Shown here one piece after another: positions 53,371 to 60,561 of a stretch of 64,000 nt of DNA. This DNA comes from UBA7803 sp963822255 (lineage in GTDB: Bacteria; Pseudomonadota; Gammaproteobacteria; Pseudomonadales; Azotimanducaceae), in assembly GCA_963822255.1 (NCBI GenBank), contig CAWGGV010000008.1, positions 1,240,001-1,304,000 of the forward strand, given 5' to 3'. The notes under the pieces are model-generated. The model saw only the letters and a list, made by a program, of their open reading frames with translations, had not been told where the DNA came from and did not search any database. A program made the translations under genes and the position numbers. Position 1 is the first letter of the stretch, and each line of letters opens with the position of its first letter.

Positions 53371-54381
53371 TCAGGCTCCCGACGCCAGCGGCCACAAGCG
53401 TGCGGCTCCGCGGACGCCGCTGTCGTCGCCCCAGCGCGCCGGCCGCACCGCAACACGCACGTCATCGGCGATGCCGCCCGCCGGCGCCGGTACCGACGTG
53501 AAAGCGTAGACGGGGATCAGCCCTTCCAGCACGGGGTAAAGCCTCGCCACGTTCGACACGCCGCCGCCGAGGACGATGACGCCAGGGTCCATCAGATTCA
53601 CCACCTGCGCCAGACTGCGGGCCAGCATGTGCTGATACAGCTCGAACGTCTTCCCAGCCTGACCACCGTCCTCGGCGACACTCGCCGCGGCGATGGCCTC
53701 GGCGCTCACCGCTTCTCCCCAGAGTTCCTGCTGGGTGGCCGCGAGCCCGGGGCCGGAGAGGAACGTCTCGACGCAGTTCAGCCGGCCGCAATAGCACCGG
53801 CGGTCCTCGAGGCGCGATTCTAACTGAAACCGATCCGCTTCCGCGGAATCGTCTGCGGCGAATACCCGCTGGCGGAAATACGGCAGCGGCGTGTGGCCCC
53901 ACTCCCCGGACAGGCCGTTCGGCCCCTGCACCAGCGATCCGTGAACGACGAACGCGCCACCCACACCGGTGCCGAGAATGACGCCGAAGACGGTCCCGGC
54001 ATCGGACCCGGCGCCGTCCACGGCCTCGGAGAGCGCCAGGCAGTCGGCGTCGTTGGCGATGCGTACCCGCTCGCCGAGCAGCCGGCGCAGATCGTGCAGC
54101 AACGGCCGGTCGTTCAGCCACGTGGAGTTGCAGTTCTTCATCCGCTCGAGCCGCGGCTGCCAGCTTCCCGGGGTGCCGATGCCGACGCTGGCGCTGCGCG
54201 GTTCGAGCGCCGCCGCGACTTCGAGATCGGTAATCAGTTGGGCAATGGCGCCGAGGGTGGCGGCATAGTCGTTGCGCGGGGTCGCGACCCGGGCACGGGC
54301 GATTTCGTCGTCTCCATCGGGCCCCAGCACCACTCCGGAGATCTTGGTGCCGCCCAGATCGACGCCGATCCGGCAGCTCAC
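53371..54381 (-). CDS. ROK-family sugar kinase (fructokinase/glucokinase type)
   Basis: A 336-residue ROK protein. GVDLGGTKISGVVLG is the phosphate-binding loop. TVFGVILGTGVGGAFVV and GLSGEWGHTPLP follow, with the zinc motif CYCGRLNCVETFLSGPGL holding the ROK cysteines. The GEWGHTPLP form is seen in Mak-type fructokinases, but specificity is not proven. The GTG start at 54381 overlaps the ampD stop (GTGA). No repressor-type helix-turn-helix is present, so it is a kinase. Confidence 0.9.
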   Translation of the reverse strand: MSCRIGVDLGGTKISGVVLGPDGDDEIARARVATPRNDYAATLGAIAQLITDLEVAAALEPRSASVGIGTPGSWQPRLERMKNCNSTWLNDRPLLHDLRRLLGERVRIANDADCLALSEAVDGAGSDAGTVFGVILGTGVGGAFVVHGSLVQGPNGLSGEWGHTPLPYFRQRVFAADDSAEADRFQLESRLEDRRCYCGRLNCVETFLSGPGLAATQQELWGEAVSAEAIAAASVAEDGGQAGKTFELYQHMLARSLAQVVNLMDPGVIVLGGGVSNVARLYPVLEGLIPVYAFTSVPAPAGGIADDVRVAVRPARWGDDSGVRGAARLWPLASGA

Positions 54382-54923
54382 GGCACCCCCGTCAGCAGCC
54401 GCCGCCAGTCGAATCGACAACCGGGATCGGTCTTGCGGCCCGGAGCGATTTCGAAATGCCCGACCACGGCTTCCGGCGACAGGCGCGGATACCGCGCCAT
54501 CAGCGCTTCCAGCACCTGGGGCAGGCGCCAGTACTGGGACTCGGTGTAGGGCCGGTCGTCGGTGCCTTCGAGCTCGATGCCGATGGCGTAGTCGTTGCAG
54601 CCCGGCCGCCCGCGCCAGGCCGACTCGCCTGCGTGCCAGGCGCGCCGGTGGAACGGCACGAACTGGAGCACGGCGCCGCGCCGGGTGATGAAAAGGTGCG
54701 ACGATACGCGCACGCCCGCCAGGCCGGCGAGCGCTGGATGGGCGCTGGTGTCCAGGCGGTTCAGGAACAGATCGGCCACCCACGGGCCGCCGAACTCGCC
54801 GGGCGGCAGCGAAATGCCGTGAACGACCACCAGCTCGATGGCCGCCGGATCCGGGCGGTGGTTGCAGTTGGGGGAGGCCAGGCGCCTCGCCGGGCTCAGC
54901 CAGTGGTCGTCGGTCACGTGCAC
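54378..54923 (-). CDS. ampD: 1,6-anhydro-N-acetylmuramyl-L-alanine amidase
   Basis: A zinc amidase of about 181 residues that cleaves anhydro-muropeptides in the cytosol during wall recycling. It has LVVVHGISLPPGEFGG (zinc His), FVPFHRRAWHAGES, GCNDYAIGIELEGTD and VGHFEIAPGRKTDPGCRFDW with the second His and Asp ligands. The start is uncertain; GTG at 54923 gives an E. coli-like length, while a TTG at 54956 is also in frame. It lies next to nadC as in many gammaproteobacteria. Confidence 0.93.
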   Translation of the reverse strand: MHVTDDHWLSPARRLASPNCNHRPDPAAIELVVVHGISLPPGEFGGPWVADLFLNRLDTSAHPALAGLAGVRVSSHLFITRRGAVLQFVPFHRRAWHAGESAWRGRPGCNDYAIGIELEGTDDRPYTESQYWRLPQVLEALMARYPRLSPEAVVGHFEIAPGRKTDPGCRFDWRRLLTGVP

Positions 54924-55003
54924 GGGTCGATGCTCCACACCGGGCCAGGCACACAACGCCGCGTGCCGGCCTCACGATGGCGCGATGATACCCGGCCTCT
55001 CCC

Positions 55004-55207
55004 ATGACCCGACAGGCGGCTGCGGCTCAACTCGTCGACGCCGGTGACCGACCCGATGCAGCATTGCTCGACGTACGCGACACGCTATACCATGCTGTGG
55101 CGCTCCCCCGGGACGGCGCCATGCTGGTGACAGCGGACCGCCGCTACTACCGAAAATCTCGCCAGCTGGGCGCCATCATCCTGCTGGCAGACTGGGCGCC
55201 AGCCTGA
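55004..55207 (+). pseudogene. PIN-domain (VapC-like) toxin fragment
   Basis: The 67-residue frame contains only the C-terminal third of a PIN domain: DTLYHAVALPRDGAMLVTADRRYYRK and LGAIILLADW, including the late acidic residue in TADRR. The N-terminal acidic residues and the core are missing, and no antitoxin lies upstream. It is most likely a remnant. It sits between ampD and nadC, about 3.6 kb from a second decayed VapC at 58603. Confidence 0.6.
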
Positions 55208-55265
55208 CCTTCTCTGCGGTATGCTCCCCCGATTCTGTTCGCAGCCGGAGACGAGGATTCCAGCC

Positions 55266-56105
55266 ATGCCCGTGAGCGACGACCTGCAGCAAGCCGTCAC
55301 CGTCAACGTCCGCGCCGCGCTGGCCGAGGACATCGGCGGCGGCGATGTCTCCGCCGAGCTGATCGATGCGGACGCCCACGCCCAGGCCCGCGTCATCACC
55401 CGGGAGCCCGGCGTGTTCTGCGGCGAGCCGTGGGTGCGCGAAGCCTGCCGTCAGGTCAGCGGCGCGATCCGCATCGACTTCGGCGTCGTCGACGGCGACC
55501 GGGTGGCCCCGAACGATGTGCTGTTCCACCTGGAAGGCCCGGCGCGGGGGATGCTGACGGCCGAGCGCACCATGCTGAACTTCGCGCAGCTTCTCTCCGG
55601 CACCGCCACCCAGACCCGCCGCTACGCGGACCTCATCGAAGGCACCGGCGCCAGGCTCCTCGACACCCGCAAGACCGTCCCGGGGCTGCGCACCGCCCAG
55701 AAGTACGCCGTGCGCTGCGGCGGCGGCCACAACCACCGGATGGGGCTGTTCGATGCCTTCCTGATCAAGGAGAACCACGTCGCCGCCGCGGGCGGAATCG
55801 CCAACGCGATCCAGCGCGCGCGCTCGCTTCACCCGGCGCTCACCCTCGAGGTGGAAGTGGAGTCGCTCGGCCAGCTCGACGAAGCCATCGCCGCCGGCGC
55901 CGACATCGTCATGCTGGACAACTTCAGCCTGGCCGATACCCGGCAGGCGGTGCAGACCGCCGGGCGGCGGGTAAAGCTCGAAGCCTCCGGCAACATCGAT
56001 GAGAACACGATCGTGGAAATCGCCCAGACCGGCGTGGACTATATTTCCCTCGGGATCATCACCAAGCGGGTGATGCCGATGGATCTGTCCATGCGTTTCG
56101 TGTGA
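55266..56105 (+). CDS. nadC: Nicotinate-nucleotide pyrophosphorylase (carboxylating)
   Basis: A 279-residue quinolinate phosphoribosyltransferase of NAD synthesis. ALAEDIGGGDVSAELI near the start, ERTMLNFAQLLSGTAT, DTRKTVPGLRTAQKYAVRCGGGHNHRMGLFDAFLIKENH (active-site Arg, Lys and His), EVEVESLGQLDEAIAAGADIVMLDNF and EASGNIDENTI are all typical. The ATG at 55266 directly precedes the conserved domain. Confidence 0.97.
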   Translation: MPVSDDLQQAVTVNVRAALAEDIGGGDVSAELIDADAHAQARVITREPGVFCGEPWVREACRQVSGAIRIDFGVVDGDRVAPNDVLFHLEGPARGMLTAERTMLNFAQLLSGTATQTRRYADLIEGTGARLLDTRKTVPGLRTAQKYAVRCGGGHNHRMGLFDAFLIKENHVAAAGGIANAIQRARSLHPALTLEVEVESLGQLDEAIAAGADIVMLDNFSLADTRQAVQTAGRRVKLEASGNIDENTIVEIAQTGVDYISLGIITKRVMPMDLSMRFV

Positions 56106-56114
56106 GGTCCTGGT

Positions 56115-56906
56115 ATGAACCGGTTCGGGGCTTTCAGTATCCACCTGGGGATCAGCCTGGGCATCTTTGCGGCCTTGGCGGCGGTGGTGGTCCTCGTCTG
56201 GTATCCGGACTTCTTCTTCACCACCGACGGCGGCTGGCAGGGCATCCGCCTCATCGCCATGGTGGACGTGGTGCTGGGGCCCCTGCTGACCCTGATCGTG
56301 TTCGACCGCCGCAAACCGGAGCTGAAACGTGATCTGACGATCATCGGCGTCGTCCAGGCAGCGTGCCTCGTCGCAGGCGTCTACGTCGTGTATACGGAGC
56401 GGCCCCTCGCCCTGGTGTACGTGGACGGGAAGTTCTACAGCATGAGCGCCCACTCCTATACGGACATCGGCCTGCAAGTCCCCGACTTCGGCAGGTTTCC
56501 GGGGCCTTACCCGAAACGGTTGATCGCGAGGCTACCGGCAGACCCCGAGGAACAGTCGAGGATCCGCCGCGACGCCTACGCCCATCGAGTGCCGTTGCGT
56601 GCCAGGGCTCAGCTCTACGAAGCGTGGAACTACCAGGACTTGAACGCCTCACGGGAAGCCGCCGCACTCGCGGATCTGAAACGTCTCGATCAGCACCAGG
56701 CGGCCCTGACGAACTGGCTTGCCCGGCACGGCGGGACGTTGGACGACTACGCTTTTTTCCCGTACGGAGCCCGCTACGACTACACGTTTCTTGCAGTGTC
56801 GAGGAAAACGCGCGCCATAGATGGGAAGTTGAATCTTTCTCTGGTGAGGCAGCCGATGGTCGCCGACAGCGCCAGCGACGAGAGACAGACGCTGTCAGGC
56901 AACTGA
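56115..56906 (+). CDS. TfpX/TfpZ-family type IV pilin accessory protein
   Basis: A 263-residue protein with three or four N-terminal membrane helices (FGAFSIHLGISLGIFAALAAVV, GIRLIAMVDVVLGPLLTLIVFD, LTIIGVVQAACLVAGVYVVY) and a periplasmic C-terminal domain. MVDVVLGPLLTLIVFDRRK and VYTERPLALVYVDGKFY are hallmarks of the TfpX/TfpZ family, which in Pseudomonas aids assembly of particular pilin types. It lies 9 bp after nadC and 22 bp before tRNA-Thr, on the far side of the tRNA from the pilins, so a rearrangement of the pilin locus is suggested. Confidence 0.87.
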   Translation: MNRFGAFSIHLGISLGIFAALAAVVVLVWYPDFFFTTDGGWQGIRLIAMVDVVLGPLLTLIVFDRRKPELKRDLTIIGVVQAACLVAGVYVVYTERPLALVYVDGKFYSMSAHSYTDIGLQVPDFGRFPGPYPKRLIARLPADPEEQSRIRRDAYAHRVPLRARAQLYEAWNYQDLNASREAAALADLKRLDQHQAALTNWLARHGGTLDDYAFFPYGARYDYTFLAVSRKTRAIDGKLNLSLVRQPMVADSASDERQTLSGN

Positions 56907-56910
56907 TCGG

Positions 56911-56927
56911 GTTCTGGTGCCGTGTTC

Positions 56928-56935
<8 letters not shown>
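56911..56935. repeat. 12-bp direct repeat at the tRNA-Thr 3' end
   Basis: GTTCTGGTGCCG occurs at 56911-56922 and again at 56924-56935. The second copy includes the CCA end (TGG on this strand) and the start of the acceptor stem. This is what a small duplication or old recombination at the tRNA end would leave. Confidence 0.6.
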
Positions 56936-57003
<68 letters not shown>

Positions 57004-57136
57004 CTGGAGAACCCTGAGGTCGGGAAGCATACCTCGATTCATCATGACTGCAAGTACTGCACGATGAGCCCGTCAAACCCACAGAAGGAGGGCTGATTTT
57101 CGCCTGCGCGACATTGCACATGGCACGTACCTTTAG

Positions 57137-58292
57137 GGAGACTCTGATTAAGACCCGAGGCGTGGGATAATCAGCCATCTTCTTCTGGTGGTGCAAGCTG
57201 ATGGATCAGATCACGTTCTCGGATCTCGAGTATCAGCACAAGAAGCGCAAGACGCGGCGGGAGAAGTTTCTCGAGAAGGTGGAGCTTCTGATCCCGTGGG
57301 ACAAGCTGGAGAAGAAGGTCCGCCGTTACTATCCCAAGGCCGGCCGCGGCCGCCATCCTTATCCTCTTTCGGTCATGCTGCGCATTCACTGCGTGCAGTT
57401 GTTCTACAACGTCAGCGACCCGGCGATGGAGGACATGCTCTACGAGATCGACTCGGTGCGTCGGTTCGTTGGGTTAAAGATCACTGGCCCGATCCCCGAC
57501 GAGTCGACGATCCTGAAGTTCCGGCATCTGCTGGAGTCCCACGACCTGGGGACGAAGCTGTTCGAAGTGATCAACCAGCACTTGGCGGATCAGGGCCTGA
57601 TGTTGAAGGAAGGCACGATCGTTGACGCGAGCATCATCTCCGCGCCGTCATCGACGAAGAACCGAACCGGCACGCGCGATCCCGAGATGCACCAGGCAAA
57701 GAAGGGTAACCAGTGGCACTTTGGGATGAAGATGCACATCGGCGTGGACGACGAACTGGGTCTGACGCACACCCTGTCGACCAGTGCAGCGAACGTCAGT
57801 GACGTAACGCAGGCAGCCGAGTTGCTCCATGGCGATGAGCTGCGCGTATGCGGTGACTCAGGCTACCAAGGAATCGACAAGCGCCCAGAGCACGAGGGTC
57901 GCGAAGTCGAATGGAAGATTGCGATGCGTCCCGGCAAGCGCGCCGTGCTCGCCCCCGGCTCTCGAGCCGCCCGGACTGAGCGCAAGAAAGCCAGCATTCG
58001 GGCGAAAGTGGAACATCCGTTTCGCTATGTGAAGCAGGTCTTTGGCTACGCGAAGGTCCGCTACCGAGGATTGCACAAGAACACTCAGCGGCTAGCACTG
58101 CTGCTGGGCTTCACCAACCTTCTGATCGGGGACACCTATGAGTTCGCGTAGGATAGGTGCCTGTGAAGCCCGGCAAACGGGCGTAATCGGCGATGCACTC
58201 ACGGGATTCTCAGCAAAAACCCTACGTTTCGAGCCGACTTGTCGGCCGCATCCGCAACCGCTTCCAGAAAAGCCTCCTAAATCAGAGGCTCC
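57137..58292 (+). mobile_element. IS5-family insertion sequence, about 1.16 kb
   Basis: Ends are imperfect inverted repeats: left GGAGACTCTGATTAAG and right (complement) GGAGCCTCTGATTTAG, 14 of 16 matching. The flanks are TTAG (57133-57136) and CTAG (58293-58296), close to the YTAR target of the IS5 group, with one base differing. It encodes one intact transposase. It lies in the segment between tRNA-Thr and the duplicated tRNA piece. Confidence 0.85.
57201..58151 (+). CDS. IS5-family transposase, intact
   Basis: A 316-residue DDE transposase of the IS5 group. The N-terminal domain has HPYPLSVMLRIHCVQLFYNVSDPAMEDMLYEIDSVRRFVGL, typical of IS5 transposases. The catalytic residues are D in IVDASIISAP, D in LRVCGDSGYQG and E in KASIRAKVEHPFRYVKQVFGYAKVRYRGL. 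No internal stop is present, so the element may still be active. Upstream of the ATG lies the left inverted repeat. Confidence 0.95.
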   Translation: MDQITFSDLEYQHKKRKTRREKFLEKVELLIPWDKLEKKVRRYYPKAGRGRHPYPLSVMLRIHCVQLFYNVSDPAMEDMLYEIDSVRRFVGLKITGPIPDESTILKFRHLLESHDLGTKLFEVINQHLADQGLMLKEGTIVDASIISAPSSTKNRTGTRDPEMHQAKKGNQWHFGMKMHIGVDDELGLTHTLSTSAANVSDVTQAAELLHGDELRVCGDSGYQGIDKRPEHEGREVEWKIAMRPGKRAVLAPGSRAARTERKKASIRAKVEHPFRYVKQVFGYAKVRYRGLHKNTQRLALLLGFTNLLIGDTYEFA

Positions 58293-58339
58293 CTAGAACG
58301 TTCCACTATTCGTACTGGTCTGGCAAACCCGCGAGAAGC

Positions 58340-58606
58340 ATGGCTACCATCGGATCGAAGCATGAGGTCCAACTCGGACCGCAGGGACGATTGGTTATCC
58401 CGGCCCATCTTCGCAAGGCACTCGATCTGAAGCCCGGCGACAGGTTGGTTGTTCGCCAGGACGGGGATAGCATCGTGCTTGAACGTGGCGAAAACCTGGT
58501 CAAGCACCTGCAGGCCCGGTACGCGAATGTGCCCAGCACCGTCAGCCTGGCAGACGAACTGATCGCTGAGCGGCGCACCGAGGCGGCCGGGGACGCAAAG
58601 GATTGA
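58340..58606 (+). CDS. AbrB/MazE-type antitoxin (VapB-like)
   Basis: An 88-residue protein with the swapped-hairpin AbrB fold: VQLGPQGRLVIPAHLRKALDLKPGDRLVVRQDGDSIVLERGE. The C-terminal tail (LADELIAERR) would bind a toxin. The ATG at 58340 follows AGAAG. Its stop overlaps the start (TTGAG) of a PIN-domain toxin gene that is broken, so this is a solitary antitoxin. It lies 48 bp from the right end of the IS element, which may supply its promoter. Confidence 0.85.
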   Translation: MATIGSKHEVQLGPQGRLVIPAHLRKALDLKPGDRLVVRQDGDSIVLERGENLVKHLQARYANVPSTVSLADELIAERRTEAAGDAKD

Positions 58607-58969
58607 GTTGCGTCCTCGACGCGTCCGCACTGCTTGCGCTGTTTCACCAGGAGCTGGTGGCGGGCGGGTCGAGGAAGCCCTCGACGGCGCGCTGATCAGC
58701 ACGGTGCCGAAGTCGTGCAGAAGTCGATGGCGCTCTCCGTTGCCGTTGCAGGCATGAGGGAAGAACTGCTGGGAACCGGCGCCGTCTTCGAAACGTCTAC
58801 GGTGAGGCAGGCGGAGATGGCCGCGAGGATCTGATTGGATACGCGACGGCTGGGGCTGTCTCTCGGCGACCGCGCCTGCCTGGCGCTGGCAATGGACAAG
58901 TCACTACCGGTGCTGACCGCCGATCGTGCCTGGAAGAAGGTCCGTCTGGACCAGGAGGCGATGATCTGA
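58603..58969 (+). pseudogene. VapC-like PIN-domain toxin, inactivated by several frameshifts
   Basis: The order of a PIN toxin can be followed through three frames: SCVLDASALLALFHQE (first acidic residue), GRVEEALDGALISTV, then AEVVQKSMALSVAV, then GLSLGDRACLALAMDKSLPVLTADRAWKKV. Frame changes lie near 58660, near 58700 and a stop near 58833. The natural end is the TGA at 58967-58969. The antitoxin upstream is intact, so loss of the toxin is consistent with decay of the module after its toxicity or benefit was lost. Confidence 0.8.
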
Positions 58970-58987
58970 ATCGTGCGTGTGTGCTTA

Positions 58988-59017
58988 AGTCGCTCTACCG
59001 ATTGAGCTATTCCGGCC
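58988..59017 (-). repeat. Duplicated 5' piece of tRNA-Thr (30 bp)
   Basis: These 30 bp match 56975-57004 (the tRNA 5' end through the D arm to the first anticodon-stem bases) with one mismatch, in the same orientation. The remaining tRNA sequence is absent, so it is not a gene. Together with the real tRNA it flanks a 1,983-bp segment with the IS5 element and the TA remnants. Confidence 0.85.
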
Positions 59018-59082
59018 ACGCCCAATGCGCCACGCGCGAAGGATACGCATTTTTTGTGGGGCACTGAAAACATCCCTGAGCA

Positions 59083-59454
59083 TCAGCAACGGGTCTTGTC
59101 AGGAAACTCCATGCAGACCGTGGTCCCACCGGTGTCAGTTGCAGTGACCTGATAGGTACCACCACCGCCGTCCGCGATGCTGTAGGTCGTGCCGTCATCC
59201 TTTTGGGGCTCCCAGCCTATGGCCGCCTCAATCGCAGCCTTGTCAGCCGCCGTCAGGAGGTAGGTTCCCTTGCGAAGCTTGTAGTCTTCCTGGAAGACTT
59301 CGATCGTGGAGAGGTTGCTGACGAGTACGCCTTCGCGCGACGTCGTGATGTAGTCGTTGTACAGCGGCAACGCGATGGCAGCCAGCACCGCGATGATGGC
59401 CACCGTCACCATCAACTCGATAAGAGTGAAGCCCGCCCGCAAATGTCTGCCCAT
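59083..59454 (-). CDS. Type IV prepilin, PilE/PilA-like, with C-terminal cysteine pair
   Basis: A 123-residue prepilin. Positively charged leader MGRHLRAG, prepilin-peptidase site G/FTLIEL with Glu5 of the mature protein, then the hydrophobic helix MVTVAIIAVLAAIALPLYNDYITTSREG. The body is short, and two cysteines (CMEFPDKTRC) lie at the very end, as in minor or PilE-like pilins. It is 79 bp downstream of the other pilin gene, behind a strong terminator, so it depends on read-through or its own promoter. Confidence 0.9.
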   Translation of the reverse strand: MGRHLRAGFTLIELMVTVAIIAVLAAIALPLYNDYITTSREGVLVSNLSTIEVFQEDYKLRKGTYLLTAADKAAIEAAIGWEPQKDDGTTYSIADGGGGTYQVTATDTGGTTVCMEFPDKTRC

Positions 59455-59474
59455 CTTCAGCTCTCTTGTCACGC

Positions 59475-59500
59475 AAAAAAGAGGGGCCTCACGGCCCCTC
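59475..59500 (-). terminator. Rho-independent terminator between the two pilin genes
   Basis: On the minus strand GAGGGGCC-GTGA-GGCCCCTC is a perfect 8-bp GC-rich stem followed at once by six T. It ends the transcript of the pilin at 59534 and should greatly reduce expression of the downstream pilin. Confidence 0.93.
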
Positions 59501-59533
59501 TCAAGGTTCGCGGAGTTGAAGTCCGTCACCCAA

Positions 59534-60016
59534 TCAGATCTGGGAGAAGTCAATGGCCGTGATGCCATTCCCAGCCGCCGGGGTCGGGAACGCGCCATAG
59601 GCGGGCCGGGTAAAAGTAACGACCAGGTCGTGGGTCGCGAACGCGCCGGATGTCACATCCACACCGACAACACCCGAGCCAGAGTCGCCGGTCCCGGCAG
59701 CATACGGGAGATCCCCGCCAGGAGACTTACCGCCGTTCGAGTTCAGCAGAGTCGCCCATGCGTCGCCGTCGGGATACAGAGTGTCCGCCGCAGCCAGATT
59801 GGCCAGGCGACCGATGGCCACGTCGGCCTGAACCTTTCGCATCTCGTTGGCAACCAGGCGAGCGCCCTCCTCATAATGCGAGGTTATCTTCGCCATGTTC
59901 GAATTTTCGATGTAGTCCTGATACGCAGGCAGCGCGACAGCGGCGAGAATGCCGATGATGGCCACCACGATCATCAGTTCGATGAGGGTAAAACCCTTTT
60001 GCATAGCCCTGTTCAT
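59534..60016 (-). CDS. pilA: Type IV major pilin (PilA-like), no cysteines
   Basis: A 160-residue prepilin (MNRAMQKG leader; an internal ATG at 60004 gives the classic MQKG start). The cleavage site is G/FTLIELMIVVAIIGILAAVALPAYQDYI with mature Phe1 and Glu5. The globular part has no cysteine, so the C-terminal disulfide loop usual in PilA is absent; the tail is Gly/Ser/Thr-rich with VDVTSGAFATHDLVVTF. A sigma-54 promoter lies 86 nt upstream and a strong terminator downstream, as expected for the abundant pilin. pilB is divergent. Confidence 0.92.
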   Translation of the reverse strand: MNRAMQKGFTLIELMIVVAIIGILAAVALPAYQDYIENSNMAKITSHYEEGARLVANEMRKVQADVAIGRLANLAAADTLYPDGDAWATLLNSNGGKSPGGDLPYAAGTGDSGSGVVGVDVTSGAFATHDLVVTFTRPAYGAFPTPAAGNGITAIDFSQI

Positions 60017-60101
60017 GTGCAGTCCACTCCGAAATTCTAGTTTGAACAATGTGGCAACTCATGCCTTTGGCAGTCGCGCCGCGAGAGTCGAAAGCGGCAG
60101 G

Positions 60102-60117
60102 TGCAACGGCTGTGCCA
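60102..60117 (-). promoter_or_regulatory. sigma-54 (RpoN) promoter of the major pilin gene
   Basis: On the minus strand TGGCAC-AGCCG-TTGCA matches the -24/-12 consensus with exact spacing. The predicted start lies about 75 nt before the pilin ATG. RpoN with PilR is the known control of pilA in Pseudomonas and relatives; PilS/PilR genes are not in the window. Confidence 0.85.
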
Positions 60118-60561
60118 GCTTGCTTGCATAGTCTCAGACCATGCAGAAACATTAGTAGCGTCAATGGCTTACGCGCAGCAAAGGCATCCGCCCCCGTCCC
60201 TGAACGCGCCGTGCCACGAACCTGGTGCGTTCCGTCCCACGTCACTAGCTGACACTGCGCGTCACGCTGTTCGTGGCAGGCGTGGTCACCTGAGTGTAGC
60301 AGCGCCGCTGGAAACGCGGTTTGGCCGCACGCGACTATACTGATCTGGTGAGGGAGCGGCGGTTCGCACCGCGCGGATCGGGCGCCGACATGGTCCGGCA
60401 GGCCGCAGCGCTTCTGTGACCTCGTTATCGACACTGCCGTGACCGGGGATTAGACTCTTCGGTCGCCTCGAGGCTAAGGTTTCTGCAGCAGCACCCGATA
60501 ACAGGGCGTCCGCAACGCCCGAGAGATTCAACAGGGACAGGGACAGGGACAGCACCGGCAC
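60118..60561. other. Control region between pilA and pilB
   Basis: Together with the pilA leader this 540-bp divergent region has no gene. It contains a perfect 10-bp inverted repeat (TGCCACGAAC at 60212-60221, GTTCGTGGCA at 60269-60278) upstream of the sigma-54 promoter, in a place suited to an enhancer-binding protein. It also contains TATACT at about 60336-60341 and three tandem ACAGGG hexamers (about 60532-60551) just before the pilB start. No sigma-54 site was seen for pilB. Confidence 0.45.

Noticed and set aside
58988..59017. A second tRNA gene
   Set aside because: Only the 5' portion is present; anticodon loop, T arm and acceptor 3' strand are missing.
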